Positions 1 through 7,010 of a stretch of DNA of 64,000 bases are shown one piece after another. Both the position numbers and the translations under genes were made by a program. The DNA comes from DATBSL01 sp963729875. GTDB lineage: Bacteria; Acidobacteriota; Vicinamibacteria; Fen-336. The notes below the pieces were generated by a model. That model did no database searches, was not told the DNA's origin, and saw only the letters and a list, made by a program, of their open reading frames with translations. Positions within the stretch are counted from its first letter, which is position 1. Every line of letters starts with the position of its first letter. The DNA is taken from the NCBI GenBank assembly GCA_963729875.1, contig CAVSPR010000004.1:62001-126000 (forward strand). Reading direction: 5' to 3'.

Positions 1-600
1 GTACACGGCATCGTAGAGGCCCTCGAAGGCCCCGGCGCACACGAACAGAAGGCCGCTCGAGTCCACGCTCACCCTGGCTCCGCCCGCCCAGTCGGGCAGG
101 GTGAAGGGCACCGCCTCGTTCTCGATCAGGGTGAGGAGGGCCTCCTGGGCCCGGATGCCGGCCACGTTCGGCTGGCCTCCGACCTGGCTGCGGATCTTGT
201 CCACCTCGTCGACGAAGACGAGGCCGTGGCTGGCCTGCCCGACGAGCCGCTCGACCGTCGCCGCCTCCCCGAGCTGCTCGCGCGCCCGCTCGACGAGCCG
301 CATCAGCAGCTTCTCCGCGGGGTGGCCCTGCTCGGCCTCCTCGCCCAGGACGTTCGCATGCACGCGCACCACGGTGGACCGCAGGGCGAGGGCGGGGCTC
401 GCGGCGAGGAGGGCCTCCACCGCCTGCATGAGCGTCGTCTTCCCCGACCCGGAGGAGCCGATGAGGAGGATGTTGCCGACCTTGAGGCGGGCCAGCTTCT
501 TCGCGAGCGCGACCGACATCTCGCGAACGGCCTCCTTCTGGCCGACGACCCTCTTCTCGAGCGCCTGGGCGATCTGTATGGGCGACGGGGTGGCGGGCAC
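1..600 (-). CDS. ClpX/HslU-like AAA+ ATPase (3' end outside window)
   Basis: First 200 codons of a minus-strand gene whose 3' end lies beyond base 1. The product is a AAA+ ATPase of the ClpX/HslU type, likely an unfoldase or chaperone in the cytoplasm. The N-terminus carries the VVGQ-type lead-in (VVGQKEAV), a Walker A motif GSSGSGKTT near residues 45-53 and a Walker B motif VFVDEVDK near residues 127-134. There is no N-terminal zinc domain, so it is not a standard ClpX. The GTG start at 600-598 sits 6 nt after a TAGAAT hexamer with no Shine-Dalgarno, so a leaderless start is possible. It is divergent from trpS with a 58 bp gap. The missing C-terminus prevents a choice between protease partner and standalone ATPase. 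Confidence 0.8.
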   Translation of the reverse strand, partial: MPATPSPIQIAQALEKRVVGQKEAVREMSVALAKKLARLKVGNILLIGSSGSGKTTLMQAVEALLAASPALALRSTVVRVHANVLGEEAEQGHPAEKLLMRLVERAREQLGEAATVERLVGQASHGLVFVDEVDKIRSQVGGQPNVAGIRAQEALLTLIENEAVPFTLPDWAGGARVSVDSSGLLFVCAGAFEGLYDAVY

Positions 601-606
601 GGCCCG

Positions 607-612
607 ATTCTA
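607..612 (-). promoter_or_regulatory. -10 hexamer TAGAAT of the AAA+ gene
   Basis: TAGAAT on the minus strand ends 6 nt before the GTG start at 600. It matches 5 of 6 bases of TATAAT, and no clear -35 was found. The spacing would place the transcription start on the start codon. Confidence 0.4.
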
Positions 613-640
613 CGCCGCTCCCGCTCCCCGAGCGCTGTGC

Positions 641-646
641 TAGCAT
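641..646 (+). promoter_or_regulatory. possible -10 hexamer TAGCAT for trpS-scpA-scpB
   Basis: TAGCAT lies 12 nt upstream of the trpS ATG, in the divergent intergenic gap shared with the AAA+ gene. It is an AT-rich hexamer in very GC-rich surroundings. The call rests on position and a 4 of 6 match only. Confidence 0.25.
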
Positions 647-658
647 GACGGTTTCGCC

Positions 659-1657
659 ATGCCCCGACCCCGCATCCTCTCCGGCATGCGCCCCACCGGC
701 GCGCTCCACCTCGGCAACTACATGGGCGCCCTCGAGAACTGGGTCACCCTCCAGGACCGGTACGACTGCTTCTTCTCCGTCGTCGACTGGCACTCGCTCA
801 CCACGGATTACGCCGACCCTTCGGCCATCCGCGAGAACGTGATCGAGGTGGCCACCGACTGGCTGGCCGCCGGCATCGACCCGGCGCGTTCGACCGTCTT
901 CATCCAGAGCCTGGTCCCGCAGCACGCGGAGCTGCACCTGCTGCTCTCGATGATCGTGCCCGTGCCGTGGCTGGAGCGCGTGCCGACCTACAAGGAGCAG
1001 CAGCAGAACATCGAGGGGAAGGACCTCTCGACCTACGGCTTCCTCGGCTACCCCTTGCTGCAGACCGCCGACATCATCATCTACAAGGCGGACGCGGTGC
1101 CGGTGGGTGAGGACCAGGCGCCCCACATCGAGATCGCGCGGGAGATCGTGCGCCGCTTCAACAACCTCTACGGCGACGTCTTCCCGGAGCCGCAGACGCT
1201 GCTGACCGAGTCGAAGCGCATCCCCGGCACCGACGGGCGCAAGATGTCGAAGTCCTACGGCAACGCGATCTACCTCAAGGACGAGCCGGAGGTGGTGAGA
1301 CAGAAGCTGCGGCCGATGGTCACCGACCCCGCGCGCAAGCGCCGCACCGACCCCGGCGACCCCGACGTGTGCCCCGTGTTCGACCTGCACCGCGCCTTCT
1401 CGCCTCTCGCGACGCGGGAGTGGGCGGCCGCGGGCTGTCGCTCCGCCGGGATCGGTTGCCTCGACTGCAAGGCGAAGCTGGCCGAGCACATGCTCGAGCG
1501 CCTGGCGGACGTCCACGCCCGGCGCCCCGAGTTCGCGAAGCGCCCCGACACCGTGTGGGACGTCCTCATCGAAGGCTCGAAGAAGGCCCGCGAGGTGGCC
1601 GAGGCCACCATGGAGGACGTGCGCGGGGCCATGAAGATCCGCTACTCGAGGCCGTGA
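659..1657 (+). CDS. trpS: tryptophan--tRNA ligase
   Basis: Class I aminoacyl-tRNA synthetase charging tRNA-Trp with tryptophan in the cytoplasm. The 332-residue length is normal for bacterial TrpRS. The HIGH-type signature appears as GALHLGNY at residues 14-21, and the KMSKS loop is intact at residues 195-199. Start ATG 659 places the conserved LSGMRPTG segment immediately at the N-terminus, as in family members; the earlier ATG at 645 is in another frame. The stop codon overlaps the GTG start of scpA by 4 bases, indicating translational coupling. Well supported. Confidence 0.97.
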   Translation: MPRPRILSGMRPTGALHLGNYMGALENWVTLQDRYDCFFSVVDWHSLTTDYADPSAIRENVIEVATDWLAAGIDPARSTVFIQSLVPQHAELHLLLSMIVPVPWLERVPTYKEQQQNIEGKDLSTYGFLGYPLLQTADIIIYKADAVPVGEDQAPHIEIAREIVRRFNNLYGDVFPEPQTLLTESKRIPGTDGRKMSKSYGNAIYLKDEPEVVRQKLRPMVTDPARKRRTDPGDPDVCPVFDLHRAFSPLATREWAAAGCRSAGIGCLDCKAKLAEHMLERLADVHARRPEFAKRPDTVWDVLIEGSKKAREVAEATMEDVRGAMKIRYSRP

Positions 1658-2550
1658 GCGAAGAGAACGACACGCCGGCGGACCCGCCCGCCGGGACCGC
1701 CCCGCCGGAGGAGCACCGCCCCGACGAGGGGGCCGCGGCCCCCGCCGTCGCCGAGCGCGTCACCGTCCCCGAGGGCATGGAGTCGGTGCTCCCCGAGGAC
1801 GCGCCGAGGATCCTGCTGCCCCTCTTCGAGGGCCCGCTCGACCTCCTCCTCTACCTCATCAAGCGGGAGAAGATCGACATCCACGACATCCCGATCGCCC
1901 CCATCACGCGCCAGTACATGGAGTACCTGGAAGTGATGCGCGAGCTGAACCTCGACGTGGCCGGCGAGTTCATGGTGATGGCGGCCACCCTCATCCACAT
2001 CAAGTCGAAGATGCTGGTCCCGATCCAGCCCACGGAGGCCGAGGGGGACGAGGAGCACGTGGACCCCCGCGAGGAGCTCGTGCAGCGGCTGCTCGAGTTC
2101 CAGCGGTACAAGGAGGCGGCCGGGATCCTCCACCAGCAGGCCCAGATCCGGGCCGCCACGTGGACCCGGCCGGAGACGGTGCTGCCGAGGTTCGACGACG
2201 CGGGCGAGGAGATGCTCGAGGCGGGCCTCTACGACCTGATCGCCGCCTTCAGGGAGCTGCTCGAGCGGCGCAAGACCCTGCTCGCCCACGAGGTCGAGAG
2301 CGAGGGCCCGCCCGTCGAGCAGCGCATGGAGGAGCTCCTCGCGATGATCGCGGAGGGCGCCTCGCTCGAGTTCCTCGAGCTGTTCGCGACGCTCGAGACG
2401 AAGGCCGCGATGATCGTGACGTTCCTGGCCCTGCTGGAGCTCATCCGCCTCAAGCGGGTCCGCGTCTACCAGCGCGGGATGTTCGGGCCGATCCGGGTGT
2501 TCCGGCCGGTGGGGCCGCCGGGCGAGAGCGCGCCCGTGCCGGTGTCGTAG
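1654..2550 (+). CDS. scpA: segregation and condensation protein A
   Basis: Kleisin subunit that joins SMC and ScpB in the chromosome condensin complex. The 298-residue product has an acidic, Ala/Pro-rich N-terminal extension of about 45 residues. The canonical ScpA core follows: FEGPLDLLLYLIKREKIDI, then MAATLIHIKSKMLVP, and a C-terminal winged-helix segment ending near VYQRGMFGPIRVFRP. GTG start 1654 overlaps the trpS stop (GTGA). Its partner scpB follows 14 bp downstream behind GGAGG. The same frame is open upstream to 1369, but that part lies inside trpS and has no ScpA similarity. Confidence 0.93.
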   Translation: MSEENDTPADPPAGTAPPEEHRPDEGAAAPAVAERVTVPEGMESVLPEDAPRILLPLFEGPLDLLLYLIKREKIDIHDIPIAPITRQYMEYLEVMRELNLDVAGEFMVMAATLIHIKSKMLVPIQPTEAEGDEEHVDPREELVQRLLEFQRYKEAAGILHQQAQIRAATWTRPETVLPRFDDAGEEMLEAGLYDLIAAFRELLERRKTLLAHEVESEGPPVEQRMEELLAMIAEGASLEFLELFATLETKAAMIVTFLALLELIRLKRVRVYQRGMFGPIRVFRPVGPPGESAPVPVS

Positions 2551-2564
2551 GGAGGAGAGGGCGC

Positions 2565-3424
2565 TTGGACGAGAGCGACGACCAGAAGGAGAAGGGAAAA
2601 GAGCCCGGCGAGGTGCCCGCGGTCGAGCCCGAGGAGGCGAGCGTCCTGCCGCCGCAGCTGGTGCGCGCCGTGCTCGAGGCGCTCGTCTTCGCCTCGCCCC
2701 AGCCCATCACCGCGAGGGAGATCTCCCGCGTCCTGCAGGGAGTGCCCCGGGAGGACTGGGAGAGGGAGCTCGAGGAGCTGCGCGAGAGACTACGCCCGCG
2801 ACGATCGGGGCCTGCAGCTGGTCGAGGTCGCCGGCGGGCACCAGGTCACCACCCGCCCCGAGTACAACGACTGGGTGCGGGAGCTGCTCGACCCGCGGAC
2901 GCCGACCCGGCTGTCGATCCAGGCCCTGGAGACGCTCGCCGTCATCGCCTACAAGCAGCCGGTCACCCTTCCGGAGATCATCGAGCTGCGCGGCGTCAAG
3001 TCGGGGGGCGTCGTGAAGACGCTCCTCGAGAAGCGTCTCATCCGGATCATGGGCCGCAAGGAAGTGGTGGGCCGGCCCATCCTCTACGGCACCACGAAGC
3101 AGTTCCTCCTCCACTTCGGGCTCCGGGACCTCGAGGAGCTGCCCAAGATCGAGGAGTTCGCCGAGGTGCTGGGCGAGGAGGTGGACGTGGCCGGGCTCAA
3201 GCGGGCGATCGAGTCGCCCCTGCCCGTGCAGGTCGGCCTGTCCGACCCCGAGGGTGAGCAGATCCCGCTCTTCGAGCCGCCGCCGGCGGAGGGCGGGGAC
3301 GACGGAAGGCGGCACGACAGCGGACATGGCCGACGGCGAGACAATTGGCGACGAACCGTCGGCCGACGAGCCGTCCGCCGACGACCCGTCCGAGCCACCC
3401 GGCGACGAGCCGAACGAGCAATAA
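2565..3424 (+). CDS. scpB: segregation and condensation protein B (two frameshifts)
   Basis: Winged-helix dimer that binds the ScpA/SMC complex. TTG start 2565 follows GGAGGAGAGG at 2551-2560. The first frame runs to about 2786 and contains LVRAVLEALVFASPQPIT. After about 2787 the protein continues in the +1 frame, with LQLVEVAGGHQV, then TRLSIQALETLAVIAYKQPV, then GRPILYGTTKQFL, all classic ScpB. A second +1 shift near 3302-3315 restores an acidic tail rich in PSADEP that ends at TAA 3422-3424. Without that second shift the frame runs to 3570 with poor codon use. Each break looks like one extra base. ScpB is normally needed with ScpA, so sequence error is more likely than gene loss. Confidence 0.8.
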
Positions 3425-3439
3425 GCAATCACGGGGGGT

Positions 3440-3464
3440 CTGGGGGGTGCGAAGCACCCCCCAG
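3440..3464. terminator. perfect 11-bp hairpin after scpB
   Basis: CTGGGGGGTGC, loop GAA, then GCACCCCCCAG: an 11-bp perfect stem closed by the GCGAAGC-type triloop, known as an unusually stable mini-hairpin. It starts 16 bases after the scpB stop. No T-run follows on either strand, so it may be a 3'-end stabiliser or a short repeat rather than a classical intrinsic terminator. Confidence 0.5.
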
Positions 3465-3532
3465 AACAAAGAAAGCTGGGCGAAGTCGTAGGCGTATCCC
3501 GTCCCTAGTCCCCATGGTCTTGATCTACCTTG

Positions 3533-3637
3533 CCCTCGTGGCGGTCCCCGCAGCTCTAGTCCCCGCCTGATCAATCGGCATCGATCCGCCCTCGCCCTCG
3601 TGACGTCCGCCTCGCTCCAGTCCCCACCTGATCCATC
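3533..3637. repeat. imperfect direct repeat pair between scpB and rluB
   Basis: About 43 bases at 3533-3576 recur with several mismatches at 3595-3637. Both copies begin CCCTCGTG and contain an AGTCCCC-CCTGATC core. The stretch 3425-3691 holds this repeat, the hairpin at 3440 and the rluB promoter, but no convincing gene. Confidence 0.45.
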
Positions 3638-3679
3638 CCCCTCACGGACTCGCCTGCCCGTCAAGTCCCCTTCTGGCGA

Positions 3680-3685
3680 TATGAT
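3680..3685 (+). promoter_or_regulatory. -10 hexamer TATGAT of rluB
   Basis: TATGAT (5 of 6 to consensus) is followed by six C residues and then the GTG start at 3692. With a usual 6-7 nt spacing, transcription would begin at the start codon, giving a leaderless mRNA. No Shine-Dalgarno or convincing -35 is visible. Confidence 0.45.
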
Positions 3686-3691
3686 CCCCCC

Positions 3692-4486
3692 GTGCAGGAG
3701 CGGCTCCAGAAGATCCTCGCGCGGGCGGGCTTCGCGTCGCGGCGTGGCGCCGAGCAGCTGATGCTCGAGGGCCGGGTCACCGTCAACGGGGAGCCGGCCC
3801 GCGAGCTGGGCACCAAGGCCGACATCGCCGCGGACGACGTCCGGGTCGACGGGACCCGGGTGAAGGAGCCGAAGGGCCCGGTCTACCTGGTCCTCAACAA
3901 GCCCCGGGGCTACGTCACCACGCGCCGGGACCCCGAGGGCCGGCCCACGGTCATGGAGCTCGTGCCTGCCGTGGCCGGGCTCTTCCCGGTGGGGCGGCTC
4001 GACGTGACCACCGAGGGCCTGATCCTCCTGACGAACGACGGCGCCTTCGCCGAGCGGGTGTCGCACCCGCGCTACGAGGTGCCGCGCGTCTACCAGGCCA
4101 AGGTGCACCGGGTGCCCGACCCGGAGACGCTCCTTCGGCTCAGGCGCGGGGTGCGGGTGGGCGGCGACTTCATGGCCGTCGACCGCGCGCGGGTGCTCGA
4201 GGCCGACAACAACGCGTGGGTCGAGCTCGTCCTGCACGAGGGCAAGCAGCACGAGGTGAAGCGCCTGCTCGAGGCGGTCGGGCACCCCGTCTCGAAGCTG
4301 CGGCGGGTGGCCGTGGGGCCGGTGACCACGAAGGGCCTGGCCCCCGGCGAGTTCCGCTCCCTCACGCCCGGGGAGATCGCGGGGCTGCGGCGCGGAGCCG
4401 GGAGCCCCTCGGGCGCGGGCCGGCGCCCGCTCCGGCGCCGGCCGCGGTCCCGCCGCGAGGCGCCCTCGCGGGGGGGACATCGATGA
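3692..4486 (+). CDS. rluB: rRNA pseudouridine synthase, RluB/RsuA family
   Basis: Isomerises a specific uridine of rRNA to pseudouridine in the cytoplasm. The N-terminal S4 RNA-binding domain (about residues 1-60, LQKILARAGFASRRGAEQL) is followed by the catalytic domain. The nucleophile Asp104 lies in GRLDVTTEGL, and the family motif LVLNKPRGYVTT precedes it. The last 35 residues are Arg-rich and low complexity. Start GTG 3692 puts the S4 domain at the N-terminus. The stop overlaps the hisC ATG (ATGA). RluB rather than RluE/F or RsuA is the best guess, since rluB next to scpB is a common bacterial order. Confidence 0.88.
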   Translation: MQERLQKILARAGFASRRGAEQLMLEGRVTVNGEPARELGTKADIAADDVRVDGTRVKEPKGPVYLVLNKPRGYVTTRRDPEGRPTVMELVPAVAGLFPVGRLDVTTEGLILLTNDGAFAERVSHPRYEVPRVYQAKVHRVPDPETLLRLRRGVRVGGDFMAVDRARVLEADNNAWVELVLHEGKQHEVKRLLEAVGHPVSKLRRVAVGPVTTKGLAPGEFRSLTPGEIAGLRRGAGSPSGAGRRPLRRRPRSRREAPSRGGHR

Positions 4487-5595
4487 GCGGCACCAAGCCG
4501 GGCTGGTTCGTCTTCCCGCCCCACCTCCAGGGGCTCGACAAGTTCGAGCCCGGCAAGCCGATCGGCGAGGTGCAGCGCGAGCTGGGCCTCTCCGACGTGA
4601 TCAAGCTCGCCTCGAACGAGAACCCCCTCGGTCCCTCGCCGAAGGCGGTCGAGGCGGCCCACGCCGCCGTGGCCGACATGAACCGCTACCCCGACGGGCA
4701 GGCGACCGGGCTGCGCACCGCCCTCGCCGCCCACCTCGGGATGCCGGTCTCCCACGTCGTCGCCGGCAACGGCTCCGTCGAGATCATCGAGCTCATCGCC
4801 CGGGCCTTCCTCGCCCCCGGTGACAACGCGGTCATCTCCGAGCACGCCTTCGTCCGCTTCCGGCAGATCGTGGCCGCCCACAACCACGGCGTGCGGCACG
4901 TGCCCATGCGGGACTGGACGCACGACCTCGCCGCCATGGGCCGCGCCATCGACTCCCGCACGCGCCTCGTGTTCGTCGCCAACCCCAACAACCCGACCGG
5001 TACCTGGAACCGGCGGGCCGAGGTCGAGGCCCTCGTGGCGGCCCTGCCGAAGGGGTGCCTGCTCGTCCTCGACGAGGCCTACTTCGAGTACACCGACGAC
5101 CCCGACTACCCGAACGGGATCGACCTCGTGCGCCGGGGGGCGCCGGTCGTCGTGACCCGCACCTTCTCCAAGGTGTACGGGCTGGGGGGGCTGCGGGCGG
5201 GCTACGCGATCGCCGCCCCCGAGGTGCTCGAGGCCCTGCTCATGATCCGGGAGGCCTTCGGCACCAACTCCGTGGCGCAGGCGGCGGCGACGGCCGCCCT
5301 CGGCGACGTCGAGCACGTCCGCCGCTCGGTCGAGATGAACCGCGCCGAGAAGGCCCGCCTCGCCGGGGCGCTGCGGGACCGCGGGTTCGCCGTCCTGCCG
5401 AGCCTCGGGAACTTCGTGACGTTCGACACGCGCGGCGAGGGCCGCGACGTCTTCCGGCGCCTGCTGGCCCGCGCCGTGATCGTGCGACCGCTCGATCCCT
5501 ACGACATGAAGAGCTGGCTGCGCGTCTCCGTCGGGACGCCGCCGGAGAACGCGGCCTTCCTGGCCGCCCTCGACGCCGTCCTGCCCGGGAAGTGA
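4483..5595 (+). CDS. hisC: histidinol-phosphate aminotransferase
   Basis: PLP-dependent fold-type I aminotransferase converting imidazole-acetol phosphate to histidinol phosphate in histidine synthesis. The 370-residue length is normal. Family signatures include LASNENPLGPSPKAVEA near the N-terminus, FVANPNNPTGT, LVLDEAYFEY, and the Schiff-base lysine at residue 230 in TFSKVYGLGGLRAGY. ATG 4483 overlaps the rluB stop by 4 bases. No other his genes are nearby, so it may also serve other aromatic-type amino acid substrates. cmk starts 2 bp downstream. Confidence 0.92.
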   Translation: MSGTKPGWFVFPPHLQGLDKFEPGKPIGEVQRELGLSDVIKLASNENPLGPSPKAVEAAHAAVADMNRYPDGQATGLRTALAAHLGMPVSHVVAGNGSVEIIELIARAFLAPGDNAVISEHAFVRFRQIVAAHNHGVRHVPMRDWTHDLAAMGRAIDSRTRLVFVANPNNPTGTWNRRAEVEALVAALPKGCLLVLDEAYFEYTDDPDYPNGIDLVRRGAPVVVTRTFSKVYGLGGLRAGYAIAAPEVLEALLMIREAFGTNSVAQAAATAALGDVEHVRRSVEMNRAEKARLAGALRDRGFAVLPSLGNFVTFDTRGEGRDVFRRLLARAVIVRPLDPYDMKSWLRVSVGTPPENAAFLAALDAVLPGK

Positions 5596-5597
5596 CG

Positions 5598-6599
5598 ATG
5601 AGAAGCAACGGACTCGTGGTCGCCATCGACGGCCCCTCCGGGGCCGGGAAGTCCACCGCCGGCCGCGCGCTCGCCGCGCAGCTCGCCTACACCTACATCG
5701 ACACCGGGGCCATGTACCGCGCGCTCGCCCTCAAGGCCAGCCGCGCCGGGGTCTCGCTCGACGCGGAGGAGGCGCTCGCGCAGCTCGTGCGCGCCTCGAG
5801 CATCCAGCTCACCGAGGGAGGCCGCCGGGTGCTCCTCGACGGCTACGACGTGACCGCGGACATCCGCTCCCGGGAGATCAGCCGCGCCTCCTCGCTCGTG
5901 TCCGTGCACCCCGGCGTGCGCGTCGAGATGGTCGCCCGCCAGCGCGAGATGGGGAAGGACGGCGGGGTGGTCCTCGACGGGCGGGACATCGGGACCGCCG
6001 TCTTCCCGGACGCCGAGGTGAAGTTCTTCCTCGACGCGAACCCGGGCGAGCGGGCCCAGCGGCGCCTCGGGGAGCTGCGCGCGGCGGGGAGCGACGTGTC
6101 CTTCGACGCCGTCGAGCAGGAGGTCCGCGAGCGGGACTACACCGACAGCCACCGCGCGGAGTCGCCGCTCGCCCGCGCCTGGGACGCGATCGCGCTCGAC
6201 ACCACGAGGCTCGGGCCCGAGGAGGTGGTGGAGCGGATGCTCGCGGCGGTGCGGGCGCGCGAGGGCCGGCCCGTGGACCTCGGGAGGCTGGCCCAGGCGC
6301 ACCGCCGCTCGTCGCGCCAGTACCTCGAGGCGCTGCGCTCGGGGCGGCTGAGCGTGGGCCTGTACCGGGTGGCCCAGGGCGAGGGCGAGGAGCGGCCCCG
6401 GGGGGAGGAGGTGACCTGCCTCGTCCTCGAGGGGCGGGGCCGCCTCCGGATGGGGGACGAGGACTTCGCGGTGGAGCCCGGCTGCCTGTTCACGGTGCCC
6501 GCTCGCGTGGAGCACGGGTTCCGCGAGGTCGCGGAGGACCTGCTCCTGCTCGTCTTCTCGGCCCCGCCCGAGGGCAGCGTGGCGGAGGCTGCGAAGTAG
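5598..6599 (+). CDS. cmk: cytidylate kinase with C-terminal cupin domain (fusion)
   Basis: Residues 1-225 are a complete CMP/dCMP kinase. They have the P-loop GPSGAGKST at 12-20, YIDTGAMYRALALKA, VLDGRDIGTAVFPDA, and the lid-like RDYTDSHRAESPL. The chain then continues without a stop through a linker (about 226-250) into a cupin-like beta-barrel at about 251-325, with LVLEGRGRLRMGDEDF and EPGCLFTVPARVEHGF. A standard Cmk ends near 225 residues, so this is a fusion. The cupin has one obvious His, so metal binding is uncertain; it could sense a ligand. The ATG lies 2 bp after hisC. Confidence 0.9.
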   Translation: MRSNGLVVAIDGPSGAGKSTAGRALAAQLAYTYIDTGAMYRALALKASRAGVSLDAEEALAQLVRASSIQLTEGGRRVLLDGYDVTADIRSREISRASSLVSVHPGVRVEMVARQREMGKDGGVVLDGRDIGTAVFPDAEVKFFLDANPGERAQRRLGELRAAGSDVSFDAVEQEVRERDYTDSHRAESPLARAWDAIALDTTRLGPEEVVERMLAAVRAREGRPVDLGRLAQAHRRSSRQYLEALRSGRLSVGLYRVAQGEGEERPRGEEVTCLVLEGRGRLRMGDEDFAVEPGCLFTVPARVEHGFREVAEDLLLLVFSAPPEGSVAEAAK

Positions 6600-6606
6600 G
6601 CCGGCC

Positions 6607-6996
6607 TCAGCGCGCGACGGCGTGCCCGGCCCGGGCGAGCGCGTCCTGCGCGCGCTCGAGGTCGCGCTCCTGGACCATCAGGTAGTCGGTGTCGTAGGTC
6701 GAGACGACGAAGATGCTGACGCCCGACGAGGCCAGGGGCCCCGCCAGGCTGGCCAGGATGCCGGTCACGCCGAAGCCGAGGGGCCCCACGACGCGCAGGC
6801 ACCGCCAGCCCCGCTCCGCGCGGACGCCCGGGGGCACCGCGCCCTCGGGGCACACGACCGAGAGCTCCGCGTCGGTCCGGGTGAACGAGACGAACGGCTT
6901 CGTCCCCGCCCACTCCGGGAGCGGCTCCGCGGCCTCCAGCCGGCACACGGCGTAGCTCCCCTCGACGACCTCCAGCTTCAGCGCCAGGTGCTCCAT
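6607..6996 (-). CDS. ACT domain protein
   Basis: A 129-residue cytoplasmic protein resembling small ACT-domain proteins of the ACT_7 type. It has a first half with FVSFTRTDAELSVVC and a second half GVTGILASLAGPLASSGVSIFVVSTYDTDYLMV, the usual beta-alpha-beta amino-acid-binding region with TYDTDY. No catalytic domain is attached, so a regulatory ligand-binding role is inferred. ATG 6996 follows GGGAGGGCGAGG. It lies 14 bp downstream of the GspE-like gene on the same strand, and its 3' end faces cmk 7 bp away. Confidence 0.8.
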   Translation of the reverse strand: MEHLALKLEVVEGSYAVCRLEAAEPLPEWAGTKPFVSFTRTDAELSVVCPEGAVPPGVRAERGWRCLRVVGPLGFGVTGILASLAGPLASSGVSIFVVSTYDTDYLMVQERDLERAQDALARAGHAVAR

Positions 6997-7010
6997 GGCC
7001 TCGCCCTCCC

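Noticed and set aside
101..643. Long plus-strand open frames at the left edge
   Set aside because: They are antisense to the AAA+ gene, have no recognisable protein and Arg/Ser-rich composition typical of shadow frames in GC-rich DNA.
3425..3570. Hydrophobic tail of the uncorrected scpB frame
   Set aside because: Codon use becomes poor after 3320, while the neighbouring frame gives an acidic tail and an earlier stop, so this extension is not taken as protein.
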